Positions 46,402 to 57,391 of a stretch of 64,000 nucleotides of DNA are shown piece after piece. Below the pieces are notes generated by a model, which ran no database searches, was not told the origin of the DNA, and was given only the letters and a program-made list of their open reading frames with translations. The position numbers and the translations under genes were made by a program. The stretch's first letter is position 1. Every line of letters begins with the position of its first letter. The DNA is from Pyronema omphalodes (taxonomy: Eukaryota; Ascomycota; Pezizomycetes; Pezizales; Pyronemataceae). The stretch is from assembly GCA_024516155.1 (NCBI GenBank), contig JAJJXM010000035.1:310001-374000 (forward strand), in the 5' to 3' direction.

Positions 46402-48783
46402 GATACTAGGTGAATAGCCAACAATCGTTTCCCGAACAGTTCTGGCACTGTGCTTGCTTCAAGCTAACGGAAATGTCAGATCAAGAAGTATAGATAATAG
46501 CAAATATTTAGATCGTACGGCTTGATACAAATACCGAAAATGTCTTCTGGGATAGATAAATATCCAAACACTAGCGAGAAAGTCTTATGCGGTCAGGATC
46601 TTGGAGTCCTACGAAACAGAGCTGTAGTTATTCTGTTGCTATATCCGAAATATATTAGGTGTGTTGTACATAAGACACCTTCAAGTACACAAAATCTTGT
46701 TTTTGAGCGATAGCCCCCATATAAAGAACCTCAAACTTCAAAGTTTACTTTTCACTCGGAACGCATTTAAATGGAATGGCGATTGCTGCCAAAGCTGCCG
46801 AAGCAGCTACACAGCACACCTAATATCCGGGCCCGGGGCGATCCTGTTATAGCGTTCAATCCATCTTTTCCATTTAGCTGAACCCCCCCCCCTCTCGATT
46901 ATAACTACACAACGGTGGATAAATATAATCCGTGATAGGTGTTGTGACTTCCTCATCTTTACCCTTCCTCCATCAATCAACACATTGGCAACTCAGCGCT
47001 GCAGAGATCATGATCCGCTATCTAATACCCCCGGAACATGTATCAACCTCAACCCGGTCTCCAAAATTTACCATATGACTTAACCTTTGCCATTAGATAC
47101 TGCTATACTCCATTGATATATATCCTTCAATAGTCTATACCAAATGGAAACTAATTTGGAGAACCCTTATTGGCGGGTACTGCAGATAGTGATCGATCGG
47201 TCATACCATATATCCCAACTTTTCCCAGGATAGAATAACCTTAAGCCCGCTCAATAAATTCGGGGACAAATATAACGTCCTCATTCCGAAGTTCGAACGA
47301 GCTTCCTGGAGCATGCGTAAGTATATTTTACAAGACTGAAGAAACTGTCGAAAAGTGCCTGGCCGTGACTGCTTGTGGAAGTGTATGTTGCCCTAGCGCC
47401 GTCCCCTCGTTATGTTTATTCTATCGACGGTATTTTCGCTTGTTATTCAGTATCACTTGAAAGGATTTTCATCTCTATCTTCCTTTTTCTCTTTCTCCTA
47501 CGCGGTGCTAGCTTATCCTACGTATGGCCCTGAAACATAAAAGCAAGAGAAGAAGTTACCAAAATTATCTAAGAATCCAGTTTTTCCACGAATAAATTAT
47601 TCAGGAATTCAAATACAAACACAACATTCAGTCTGATACCGTCGATCATGGAGAAGTTAACTTCTTTTTTCTCTGAGCCCCAGAATAATCCGAAGATACT
47701 GAAGTTACTGAAGAGACTGAAGTTACTGAAGAGACTGATCATGAACGAACCATGGAATATGGGGAATATTATGAGCGGTGTTATATTCTATAAGAATATA
47801 AGACTACAAGACTACAAGACTACAAGAATACAAGACTACAAGACTACAAGACACCCCGGAGCTCGGTATGGATTAGCATGTATTAATAGGTTTCTGAAGT
47901 AACAGATGATAGAGGATGGTTGATGCACGATGGATGATGGCGGATGCATGATAGAGAATGCATGATAGAGGATGCATGATGCATGATGGATAGACAGTTA
48001 AAAACAAGACACCAATTCTGATTACTTCCAGAGTTTTTTCAAAAGGTTTCCAAGGTTTCAATTCAAGACTATATATATCCAAAACATCCAAAACATCCAA
48101 AACATCCAAAACATCCAAAACATCCAAAACATCCAAAACATCCAAAACATCCATTACACCGGGGGTACCGACAATCATCACATATCTCATACCCAAGACC
48201 CAATAAACAACTCAAAAATCAAACCATAAAACCAAACACCCCTTAAATAAAATACCAAAAAAATACCAAAAAAATAAAAGAAAAAGAAATTACCCCAACC
48301 CGGATACAGGTATCCAATTCCTAACAAGCACCACCGGTAAACTAAAACCTTTTTCCTTAAGGGTGTAGGAAGGTGAGGTGGGTGGATGGGTGAGTGGGTG
48401 AATATAAGAAAGAAAGAAAAAAAAATGAAGTAGCTACATTTTGTAGGCTGTAGCTACATGCTGCAGCAGCAGTAACAAAAGAAAATATGTCAAAATATTA
48501 TCCATCCATCCCTCCATCCCTCCATTCCTCCGTCCCTCCATCCCCCGCCCCTCCATCCCCCCGCCCAACCAACAAATAAAAAAAAAAAAAAAAAAAAACG
48601 AACAAAACAAAATGCTTTTCCCCCAAATGCTTTTTTTTCCATTCCTCTTCTTCTCTCCACCTACAGTTGTTATTTCATCAATTCCAGAAATCTTCAACAA
48701 CCTCCTCAACTTTTCCCCACAGATCTAGATCTCAAATCCAAATCCCACAGAATTACAATATTTGGGGTTACAGGATTCCCAAT
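46402..48783. other. Spacer with short repeats, no supported gene
   Basis: From 46402 to about 47500 I see diverged, AT-rich sequence without frames longer than about 65 codons. At 47690-47745 there are CTGAAGTTACTGAAGAGA repeats, and at 47795-47850 ACTACAAG repeats. TGATAGAGGATGCATGATGG-like repeats follow near 47910-47990. The stretch 48230-48700 is A/C-rich and probably holds the 3' flank of the VID24/GID4-type gene. Confidence 0.5.
48078..48153 (+). repeat. (CATCCAAAA)n 9-bp repeat
   Basis: Eight perfect 9-bp copies. Confidence 0.93.
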
Positions 48784-50520
48784 CTACCGCATCTGATACG
48801 ACGGGAAAACGTTGGCAGATTTCGGTTTCAGTGTAAGTTCCTGATAAGGTTGACTCTGAGGGTCGTAGTAGAAGCCTTTAATTTCTCCGCTTTGTCTGGC
48901 AAGACAAAGATAATAGAATCCGCCGATAGTAAGTCCTGAGTTTCCGTCGGGTTGGGGGGATATAAAACATTTTTCTATCAAGGATTGTGTTAGCAATTTG
49001 TTTTCCCGAATTTCCGCAAATTTCGCAAGCTTCGCCAGATATCACCACGTACCCTTCCATCTCATAAAAACCCAGTTCTCAGTGAGGTTCTTCAAAAACT
49101 TCTTAGAAAGTAGATTCCGAGCAAGCTCATCGTCATACATATTCTTAAACGGTTCAAGATTTCGCCAGTTATCAGCGTCGTCGTCTAGATTCGATTTATA
49201 GTTCCAAGTTTCGAAGCTGTGGGTGTTGAAATCTAGTAACTCGCCCTCGAGGTGAGTTTCGACGCTATGAGCACCAAGAGGAGATTTCTCTTCTCCGGTG
49301 AATGCGGTCATTGAACCAGCTGTGGGGTATTAGTAAGGGTCTTTGTAAGGAGAACCGGAAGTAATAGACAGCGGAGGTGGACATACTTATACGCAAGCTT
49401 TCCCAGTCAATATCAAAGATTTTAACCTTGACTTCCCAGCATTGTTTTGGTGCATCCTGCGCTGCCTGCCTAAGGTTACGATCCCGCATACTATTGACTC
49501 TTCTCACCGGAGGCCGATATGTCTCAGGCGGTTCTCTTTGCAAAATCCCCGTAACATTCCTAGAATGTCCAAGTCGTATTAATCCAATCTGGCTCTCGGG
49601 ATTGACTCCAAAGTCTGCCAGTAATGCAGTAAGCCGTTCATTAAAAGCCGTATCAACATCACGATCTCGATTCCGTTGTCCATTCTCAGCGGAATCATGA
49701 TCATTACGACCTCTATTCTCTCCCTCGTTCCCCAGGGAATCAGAACCATTATGGTCTTCCCCCTCCAGTCCCAAATCCAGATCCTGCACCACCGTAGCTA
49801 CTATAGCATCATCAAGATTATCTCCTTCAGTGTCACTATCACTAGATTCACTATCACTGTAATTCCTCTGAGGCGCAAATAATAAGGAATCAACACTGGG
49901 TGCTACCTGACGACCGATGAACTCAGCGCCTTTGCGTAACCAGGAAGTTTTATGAACCTGTAGTGGCTCGGTATCGACCACCATATCGTCGGGTGGGTCT
50001 CGGATTTTATCTTTAATCTCTTGGACATAGTAGGTGTTCCGATACCGAGTGAGCGCGGCTAGATACGACATTGAATGCTTGACATTTTCGTTGGATGACC
50101 GAGGCGGGGTTGGCGAAAATGATCGACGAGACAGAGAACGTCTTCGGTGACGAGCTCGTACAGACGGCATGGATGTGGGATAGCTCTGAGGCGAGGTGTA
50201 GGAGGTGCGTGAGGTCGAGTTATTGGAAGAGCTATAGTGATTACGAGGGAATAGAGATGAGAAGGGAGATGAGGAAATATTGTAACGGCTCGCCCTGCGA
50301 TACGAGGAGTGTAGATGAGCTCTAGGAGAGGAGGATTCCTGCGGAAGTTGTGAGCGGGGGGAGAACAACTTCAGTTTCACCTTTGAAGGTAGCTTTGCGG
50401 TCTCTTCGGACTCCCGAGCTTCTCCAAATTTCGCCGCGAAAAAAACAACGAGTGAATCAGGGGAAGAGAGAGGTAAACAGAATGGAAGGGAAAAAAGGAA
50501 CTAACATTTATGGGCGGCAT
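48784..50520 (-). CDS. VID24/GID4 family protein (GID/CTLH degron receptor type)
   Basis: Spliced model on the minus strand: 50520-50506, 50410-49387, 49319-49053, 48974-48784, giving 498 aa. The VID24 domain lies in the C-terminal third: CWEVKVKIFDIDWESLRI, then HLEGELLDFNTHSFETWNY, NWVFMRWKEKCF, and LTIGGFYYLCLARQSGEIKG followed by FYYDP. GID4 proteins are substrate receptors of the GID/CTLH ubiquitin ligase that bind N-terminal proline degrons, for example on gluconeogenic enzymes. The N-terminal 300 residues are Ser/Arg-rich and then acidic, typical of fungal members. The last two introns are secure (GTATGT and GTACGT donors, exact restoration of motifs). The first 15-nt exon (MPPIN) is inferred, because the large exon has no upstream ATG. 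Acceptor choice within 50411-50380 is uncertain. It could be Gid10-like rather than Gid4. Confidence 0.82.
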
Positions 50521-52676
50521 TTTTGGATTTATTGTGTGCCGTCTTCCTTTTCACTTTTTTTTTCGCTTCGAGTTTTTCGCGAACTGTAGGTTGTCACCGG
50601 AAGACGGTCGCGGTCGCCTGCTTTCAAAGACCTGAGCTTCGAGCGTGTGTGGTAGGGGGTGTGAGCCGTAGGTGCTAGAATGCCTGTACTGGATAGCTCT
50701 TTAAAGGTATTCGAGAAGGACTTTTTCGTCGCGCGATAACGATAAACACTTATTTCGATGAGATTTGTTGTAGGGCTGAGGAGATATTGAAAGACTGGCA
50801 ACGAAGAGGTGGTGGACCTTTTTCAATTTTGTGGGGTTAAAAGGCGGCTTTGGGGGCTTCAGAGCGGGTCTGGGGTTAGTGTTCTGTCGGCTGTGGGGAT
50901 GGCCGGTGTTCTGGAACCGTGCGAAGAGCTGGGGTAGCAAGGATCACCGCTCTAGGCGCAGCAGATGCAAAGGGCTTTATGTATGGTGGATGACACGATA
51001 AATGCACCGCGCACGAACGAAAATTGACATCAAACTTCAGCGAGCTTCAACACCACCACAACAACGTAAATGGGAATTTAATCCGCGGAGGATGAAAATA
51101 GCGCTCGTGAAAAATAATTCTCCGCGGCCGAAAATTAATTTGCGGCAGAGATGAATGAGCTGAAGTGTGTTAAAAACCCCTGTATTTTGTATGGGCGGGA
51201 AAAAGTTGTCCCAGTGCTTGGCACGCCAAGATGTGCCAAGATGCAGCATGAAATCACATTTGATTGGTTACATGCCATGACTAAGCTCACGGATAGCTCG
51301 GGGCATGGTCATTCCGCGCTAAGCAATTATTATGTCATCAATTCAAGCAGGGGTACATAGCGGCCTGGTTACCGTGGTTACCGTGGTTACCTAGTATGAG
51401 AAAAAATCTGAATCACCGAGTGTCACTCGGCACCGGTTTTATCCCTGTCGCATCCCTGTCATGGCGACCAAAAGTTGTCCCATTTTGGCCCCACCGGTCG
51501 GTTTATGGTGTCATCCACCATAATGCAAATACTGTGCGAAGAGCTGGGGGCCTGGACTAGTTTTTTTTTAGTTTACTGCGTTGAGATGACTTCTAAAGAG
51601 GAAGCGTCGTCATGTTGAGATGAGGCTCTAATGAGGCTCTGATGAGGCTCTGCTAACACTCTGATGAGGATGCATTAGGGTTGGGCTTGCCGAAGCCTGA
51701 ATTGGATTTCTGAATGATGTATGTAGATAGCGGCTGACGATGTTTCACGGGAGGTATATACCCGAGTACACATGCACCTTACATATGACGGGACGAAAGG
51801 AAAAAGACGCGTACCTGTCCGGCCTGAGGTGTTCATGTCAAGTGTGTGTATAAAAAGCAGTACTTATGATCTACATCCGGCACCTACGGAAGATATGCTT
51901 TGTTGCCTTGAACCCTGAATACGACGGAAGAATTTTAGGCTGGTAAAGGAGGCAAATCCTAACACCGCCATTTTGAAACGCAGATTTTCTGCAGCGCCGA
52001 GCCTCAAAGGCTAAAACCACCGGAACATTAGAATTGCCACAATTAACAAATCATTTCTTAACACCTCAATAAGTTTCATCAGACGTGAATCAAAATGTAA
52101 TATAGAAGACGTTCAGTACAGAAATCACTACACGTTTCTGTATTTCTCGGTCTGTTTGGCTCACATGGGTCATCGCCTACACTACACTAGAGGCAAAAAG
52201 CCCATCTGATTTGTCACGCCAATCCCGAAGACTCGGGCAGGCCACAGGCCATGTCCCAAGCCGTGCTCGCTTACACGTTCCCCGGCACCGAGCATTCCGA
52301 TGTACAATTTTCATCAGAAGATCCAGAACTCGGGTCGAAGACCACAAGCCATCATGCAGCATTTTATCGTCCCAATTCCGCACATTTTCTTCACTTACAG
52401 GTTGATCTGATTCCTCGTTCTGTGGACCTATTTAAGCTAAAATTTAAATTCCTTTTAATTGATATCGAAACATATTTCGCAGCTCTGATGCCGATGTTTT
52501 ATGTTCTAAATTTTAAATTGCTGGCACCCTTCATGCAGTCAATTCATGAGTTTTCTCCTGAGAATCACAACTTGCTATTTTGGCATCTAGGTGTGTATTG
52601 TAGTAAGTGAAAAAGCATCAATGATATCCCTAATAACAATGCCGTAAAAGACATCATCCATAAATCCATCAGATAT
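50521..52676. other. Spacer between the VID24-type gene and the ferric reductase gene
   Basis: No supported gene. It includes the VID24-type promoter side, a candidate TIR element (50935-51533), and ATGAGGCTC repeats at 51620-51660. A plus-strand frame at 52251-52610 starts with ATG and contains an acceptor-like CTTACAG at 52396-52402, but I see no donor partner or domain that would make it a gene. Confidence 0.5.
50935..51533. mobile_element. Candidate non-autonomous TIR element
   Basis: A segment of 599 bp is flanked by the 16-bp direct repeat GTGCGAAGAGCTGGGG (50919-50934 and 51534-51549). Near its ends it carries an inverted repeat: ATGGTGGATGACACGATAAA at 50983-51002 and its complement at 51502-51521 with one mismatch. 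No transposase frame is present. The inverted repeats sit about 48 and 12 bp inside the direct repeats, so either the true ends are the inverted repeats or the element carries extra terminal sequence. Confidence 0.5.
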
Positions 52677-54307
52677 CTAATATCCAAACTCCTCCACATG
52701 CAACCAAACGCTTTCCCCGCGTGCACCAAGTTTCGCAACCACTCTTCTCGTGACCATATTCATTCCCACCGGCCCACAAACCAGCACGGCCGTTTTCCTT
52801 CCCTCCCCCACCACCTCTCCCAATATCCGTCCAATATTAGGTCTACCCTGAAATATCCTCTCCTTCTCCAAACCCTCCACCTCATCTCCCTGTTCTTTCG
52901 ACAATAACCCCTCCATCATCTCCGTTCCCTCATCTTCCATCTCTTTTTGGCCGGTAACATAAACCTCCATAACATCCCTAACCACCTCCTCTTCCAGCGC
53001 CCATCTTGTCTCATCCAGCGACTTGACAGCCCAAACAAACCTACACCTATCCTTCAGCTCCCTAACCCAGCTGACGGCAAACGTAGCCCCCACACCACCC
53101 GCAATGAAGACAACATTATCAAACCTGCCCAAATCCGGAAAATAGCAACTCGGACCCGAAGAGATTTGTACCGCCAACTCCACAATGCTTTCACCCTCTG
53201 CATACTCCGCAAGTTCTCTGGTGAATCCTTTATGAACCCTGCAAACTAGCTGGATCTGTCTTCTATCAACCGAGACGATCGAGAAGGTGTTTTTCCGGAA
53301 CTTGGAAACTTTGAGATTCTGTATGATAGCATGGGAACCGGGGGTAATAGGGGTTCGAGAGGGATCTTTTTGAAGCGTTAAGGTGAGAGATAGTAGGTCG
53401 GGACTGATACGTCTAACCACCCCCCGCGCTGGAATTCGGTAGAAGAATCGCCGAGCATTGGTAAGGAGGATGATTAACACACAGAAGCCGAGGATAATGT
53501 GTTTTCGGATTGAGTAAGGGATGTGGATGTACAGCAATGGCAGAATTGCTGCTGATAACAAGATATGGAGGAGATAGAAAACACGGTATATCCGCTGTCG
53601 GAAATATTGATTAGCGGAAATTGAAAGTGTGCTGATTACCAATAACCCGATAAATCCACACATAACATCGAATTCCAGGAATCGTGTTGTCATACGGTTC
53701 GTATCCCAGAAGAACTTGAGGTATAAACAACCATGAATACCCAGCAACATCTCGATGATACGTCCTAACCATCGATGCAGAAAGTTTCGTCGCTGCTCAT
53801 ATTCTACCGGATAATGAGAAATATAAGCCAGCAGCTTACTATCAACAGATAACGCAAAATGAATCGGTAAATTCGCCATTGCCACTGCTCCAAACGCCTT
53901 AGTAAGGTGTAAATAATCTATCCATTTTTATTAGCCCTCATTCATCCCATCTCATCCTATTAACCCCGCCCAAATCAAGCAAAGAACAAAGCAAAAGCCA
54001 ACCCACCATCCCCCGTCCTCCACACCGCAAGCGCCATCATAGCCCCCGCCCACGCCACAACCAGCCCCAAATCCGCCCAACATCTAAACCCCGGGTACCG
54101 CACCGCAATCGGACTCGCCAATCTCCACCCCACTCTCTTCATCCACCGAACTAACGAGGTATTCTTTAAAGGCCATGTATCGAATAATCCTAGGAAACAG
54201 ATTAGGGATAGGAGGATTATGTAGACGCAGAGAATCACGTCGTAGAGAGCTTGTTGACGAGCGAGTTTTTGGGATGCGGATGGGGTCGTGTAGGTGTAGG
54301 ACCACAT
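52677..54307 (-). CDS. FRE-type ferric reductase family protein
   Basis: Spliced model on the minus strand: 54307-54007, 53917-52677, giving 513 aa. FRE proteins are membrane flavocytochromes that pass electrons from NADPH through FAD and two haems to extracellular ferric iron or copper. The first TM region lies near residues 24-42. The haem region has two H-x13-H pairs, in LHRWLGRIIEMLLGIHG and YLLHILLSAAILPLLYIHI. A GDDYLHLTKAFGAVAMA stretch at the exon junction is typical. NADPH-side motifs are FIAGGVGATFAVSW and VLVCGPVGMN. The usual FAD motif HPFxI is replaced by NTFSIVS. The intron (89 bp) has a GTGGGT donor and a GCTAATA branch site. The protein is short for the family and has no CFEM domain or obvious signal peptide. 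The metal substrate is not deducible. Confidence 0.9.
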
Positions 54308-55229
54308 TTTGCTGTGGTGGGGTGCAGAAGAGGAGGGGAGGTGGAGAGAGGTTGAAGTGCGCGTAGTGCGCGTGGGTTACGCGTGCGACGCGGATGTGCC
54401 TGCATTGTGCATACATGCGCGTTCGAGACCGGGTTCTGAGCACGACTTGCACTGCAGCTGAGAATCCCCCCCCCCCCCCCCCCCAAAAAAAAAAAAAAAA
54501 AAAAAAAATATCTCCAGGTTCGGAAAATCAATGTTTCCAAATCCCAATCCCAATCTCCAAAATCCTAAACCCCATTGCTGAGTTATAAATCACTTCAAAT
54601 ATTTTTGTTTTTTTTTCTGTTTTTTTTTATTTTTTTTTGATCTATGGTACTGTAATACGGAAGATGGTAGTTTAAGTATGTAGTATCTAGTATGTAGCTA
54701 TAAGATGGTTTGGTAGATTTCGTTAGATAAGTATTGTATCGCAATATTGTTGGTACATATGCGATTTATGGATGCATCATGCGTTTGAAGATATCATGCC
54801 TTCGATGACATCGAGCATCGGGCATCGTAATTATCATCTTCCGATGAAGTCTTAGCGTTCACTGGATTGAACATTCATAAGACTGAGCTCTTATGTACAG
54901 AGCTACCACTGATTGCTTTACACCACGAGCCTTGAGGGAAACGATAGACGTGAGATATATAGATGAGACTGTTTTTTTATATATTTTGGGAGGGGGGGGG
55001 GGGGGGGGGGGGGGAGAGGGTAGTCATCGTAATCTGGTAAGCTGGTAAGCTGGGGGATGGTAGTTGTAAGTTAAGATATATGTACCGACTTTTTGGGAAT
55101 GCTACTGGGGGGGTGAGAGGTTACTGTTATGCCTTGTATCAAGCATGGCCATTGCATAAAACCCCCGGCCTTTTTTTCATTCCAACGTCAGAATCAGTTC
55201 ATGTGGAGAGCTTATAATCATTAAATACT
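54308..55229. other. Upstream region of the ferric reductase gene, homopolymer tracts
   Basis: It holds a C18 run followed directly by an A-run (54467-54508) and a G-run of about 23 near 54991-55013, with AT-rich DNA between. No frame is supportable. Whether iron-responsive GATA sites control the reductase gene cannot be judged reliably here. Confidence 0.5.
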
Positions 55230-55232
55230 GCT

Positions 55233-55244
55233 GAATATAATAAG
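55233..55244 (+). promoter_or_regulatory. TATA-like element upstream of 5S copy 2
   Basis: GAATATAATAAG lies 21-32 bp before the 5S-like start. A comparable TATATTAA element is at the same distance from copy 1. External TATA-like boxes near -30 are known for fungal 5S genes. Confidence 0.5.
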
Positions 55245-55264
55245 TGGGTTACATCAACCAACAG

Positions 55265-55379
55265 CTACGGTCATAGAATCATGAACACAACGCATCCCGT
55301 CCGCTCTGCGCTATTTAAGCATGATATCGTCCGGCTAGTACTGTCGTGGGTGACCAGACGGGAATCCCGGATACTGTAG
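55265..55379 (+). rRNA. 5S rRNA-like gene, copy 2
   Basis: A 115-nt sequence identical to the minus-strand copy at 46247-46361 except for one C/T difference near position 22. It keeps the 7-bp helix I, the TTTAAGC box A, the GTGGGTGACC box C and the GGGAATCCCGG segment, and ends in T6. In dispersed fungal 5S genes these features suffice for transcription by RNA polymerase III. The surrounding inverted-duplicate sequence has diverged far more than the gene itself, which argues for function or gene conversion. Confidence 0.77.
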
Positions 55380-55385
55380 TTTTTT
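55380..55385 (+). terminator. Pol III T6 terminator of 5S copy 2
   Basis: Six T immediately after the 5S-like gene. Confidence 0.7.
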
Positions 55386-56049
55386 GTTTTGCTGCATGAT
55401 ACTTTTGATTCTGGTAAGTGAGTTGTCACTGTCATTTCAGTCAAATTTCTCCTTGTAAGAAGGCACTGCATCAAGGGACATCTTCTGTATATAACGCGTG
55501 ATGGTTGTGGCCCTGACAGTTGTTGTACGCATAAGCAGCAGCCCGCCATGGTGTCAGGATAACTGCTGTATAAGGCCACGCTTCCTCGATTCTCGAGTAT
55601 CAGTATATGTATAGAGCTTTCACGGTAAAGAAGAAGATGTAAATAGCAGTATTTACCTCTAATTTCTTTGAAGTTTGAACCACTCTCATGTAGTCTCTTC
55701 TATAGAGTGGCCAATCGTTGAAGTGCTTGTGTGGAGAAGACTCAAGTGATTGCTTTGATTAGAAAAAAGAATATTTTTGTAAATTTAAGTAAGAGTGTTT
55801 TGTTTGTTGAGGGTGTAGGGTATTGCTTTTGCAGTACTGCTTGGATTTGCAAATCATGGATCATGGGATATCACTCTACCACTGAACATTGAGGTTGGAA
55901 TAAGCACATCGAGGCAGATCTCAAGGCTTTGGGAGATCAGAGAGGATCTGGACCCAGCTGCTGCTGATTGGACCGGACTATGCGGTTCATGCGTAGCCTC
56001 CGGCCCGGAATATGAACGTCAGAACACTTAAGCACACCAATGCAGATCT

Positions 56050-56200
56050 CAAGGCTGTAGACTAGAAGATCTGGCAGGCTGACTAGGTTGCTTTAACCAC
56101 GGGGGGGGATTATAAAAGGTTTTTCTTTTTCATGCATGCTCTGTATGGGCCTTTTAGCTCTCTGTTGGCGTATGATTGAATAAATAAACAAATAAATGAC
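56050..56200 (+). mobile_element. LINE 3' end relic, plus strand
   Basis: It ends CATGCTCTGTATGGGCCTTT, then GGCGTATGATTGAATAAATAAACAAATAAAT in two parts, matching the LINE 3' terminus and A-rich tail. It is the arm-2 counterpart of the relic at 45405-45600. Confidence 0.7.
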
Positions 56201-56504
56201 AAGCACACCAAGTTAGAATCCGATGAGCACCAGGAACTGAAAATGCGTTCTCATATGGACAAAGAATGTGATCACCTGCTGTGAAATTTTGGATGGCATC
56301 TTAATGCTATCCGTTAGTGGTGGTAAGCCCTTGATGGTCAAATAGTTACTACCCGGAGGAACGATAATTGATCTTTAGACGTAGGTCATCTGGAGGATCA
56401 TATTCTTTCAATATCTAGCCAGTAAATAGAGACCTGTAAATGCCCGGTACCAGTCGTCCTCGATCAACATACATCATGAAGTGTTGATTAACTCTCCAAA
56501 CAAA

Positions 56505-56707
56505 TGGAGGACTTCCCATCGCTCTATAGCAACGAACGGGAGAGCCTATTTCACCACGAAAAAATATTTTCTATAAAATGCGGATAGACCACTGGGATAG
56601 ACAGGGGGGTAGGTATCCCCCTGTCTATTCGAATTTTCTATTGCTATTGCATAGGTGAAGTTGAGGTTGTTCTATCCGCCCCCAATAGAGCGATGGGAAG
56701 TCCTCCA
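56505..56707. mobile_element. Hairpin MITE-like element with perfect 23-bp TIRs
   Basis: The left end TGGAGGACTTCCCATCGCTC plus TAT (56505-56527) is the exact reverse complement of the right end (56685-56707). The element is 203 bp and also has an inner hairpin around AGACAGGGGG and CCCCCTGTCT (about 56612-56634). It is absent at the matching site of arm 1, so it inserted after the duplication. No coding capacity. No clear target duplication is visible beyond one or two bases. Confidence 0.8.
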
Positions 56708-57377
56708 ATATACAACGATCGGGGGTCATGATCCATGAAGAGAGGATTAACAAGAATATTCAATAGTTTGCAACACGGAAAATTAATACGCCAATATCAA
56801 TCTGGAAATTGTTCTCATGAACTTCTACCCGAATTTACGATGCTGCCGGTGCGAGGAAAGTGTGCCGCGAGGGGGACCCCCAGTGGGCACGAGCAGTACC
56901 ATTTGCGAGACCACGCGGCATTTAAACTTTGATTGTTGGCATCAGAAACCCCTTGATCAAGATTTCCGGAAGTGCAATATATATAGCTTAACTTGTCGGA
57001 TGGATTCTTCTCTGGTTAGTTGATGCACCGCGCTTGATGACTGGCGAGGAGCTTGCTGTAGTACGTGTAGTATCTAAAGATAGATCAGAAATCAACATCT
57101 AATTTGGGTCTGGACAATAGATCAGTTCCACGGTAATATCCATACAATACTATTTTATTTTTTTTTATGAAAACAGTGATAGTAGTAACGCACAGGAGTG
57201 ATTCTATGGATATGCTCTTCAAGTATCAGCACATAGCTAGAGCCACGAGGTAGCTCAACTTCTTCTCAATCACAGCTTCAATATAGATTCGCAGGAGTGA
57301 TACGACTCTAACCCTCTTCAATCCGCTTCAATTCTCTTCAACTCTCGTCATTATCATCACCATCATTAGGAGGTAGA

Positions 57378-57391
57378 ATCAAGATAGGCTA
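57378..57391 (+). repeat. Target-site duplication, left, of the truncated LINE
   Basis: ATCAAGATAGGCTA, identical to 58033-58046. Confidence 0.9.

Larger units (their letters stand above)
55230..57140. repeat. Arm 2 of the diverged inverted duplication
   Basis: The reverse complement matches 42350-43035 and 45390-46400. Order and orientation are kept, but the stretch that in arm 1 holds the membrane protein gene is absent. A hairpin element at 56505-56707 interrupts arm 2 only. Arm 2 lies about 2.3 kb downstream of the tef1 3' end. Confidence 0.82.

Noticed and set aside
52251..52610. Plus-strand ATG frame of 119 codons before the ferric reductase gene
   Set aside because: There is an acceptor-like site inside, but no donor, no domain and no extension. 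Not supportable.
55265..56200. 5S head and downstream LINE tail read together as a SINE3-type element
   Set aside because: Orientation agrees, but about 750 bp separates them, the 5S-like part ends in its own T6 terminator, and both examples come from one duplication. Kept only as an alternative to test.
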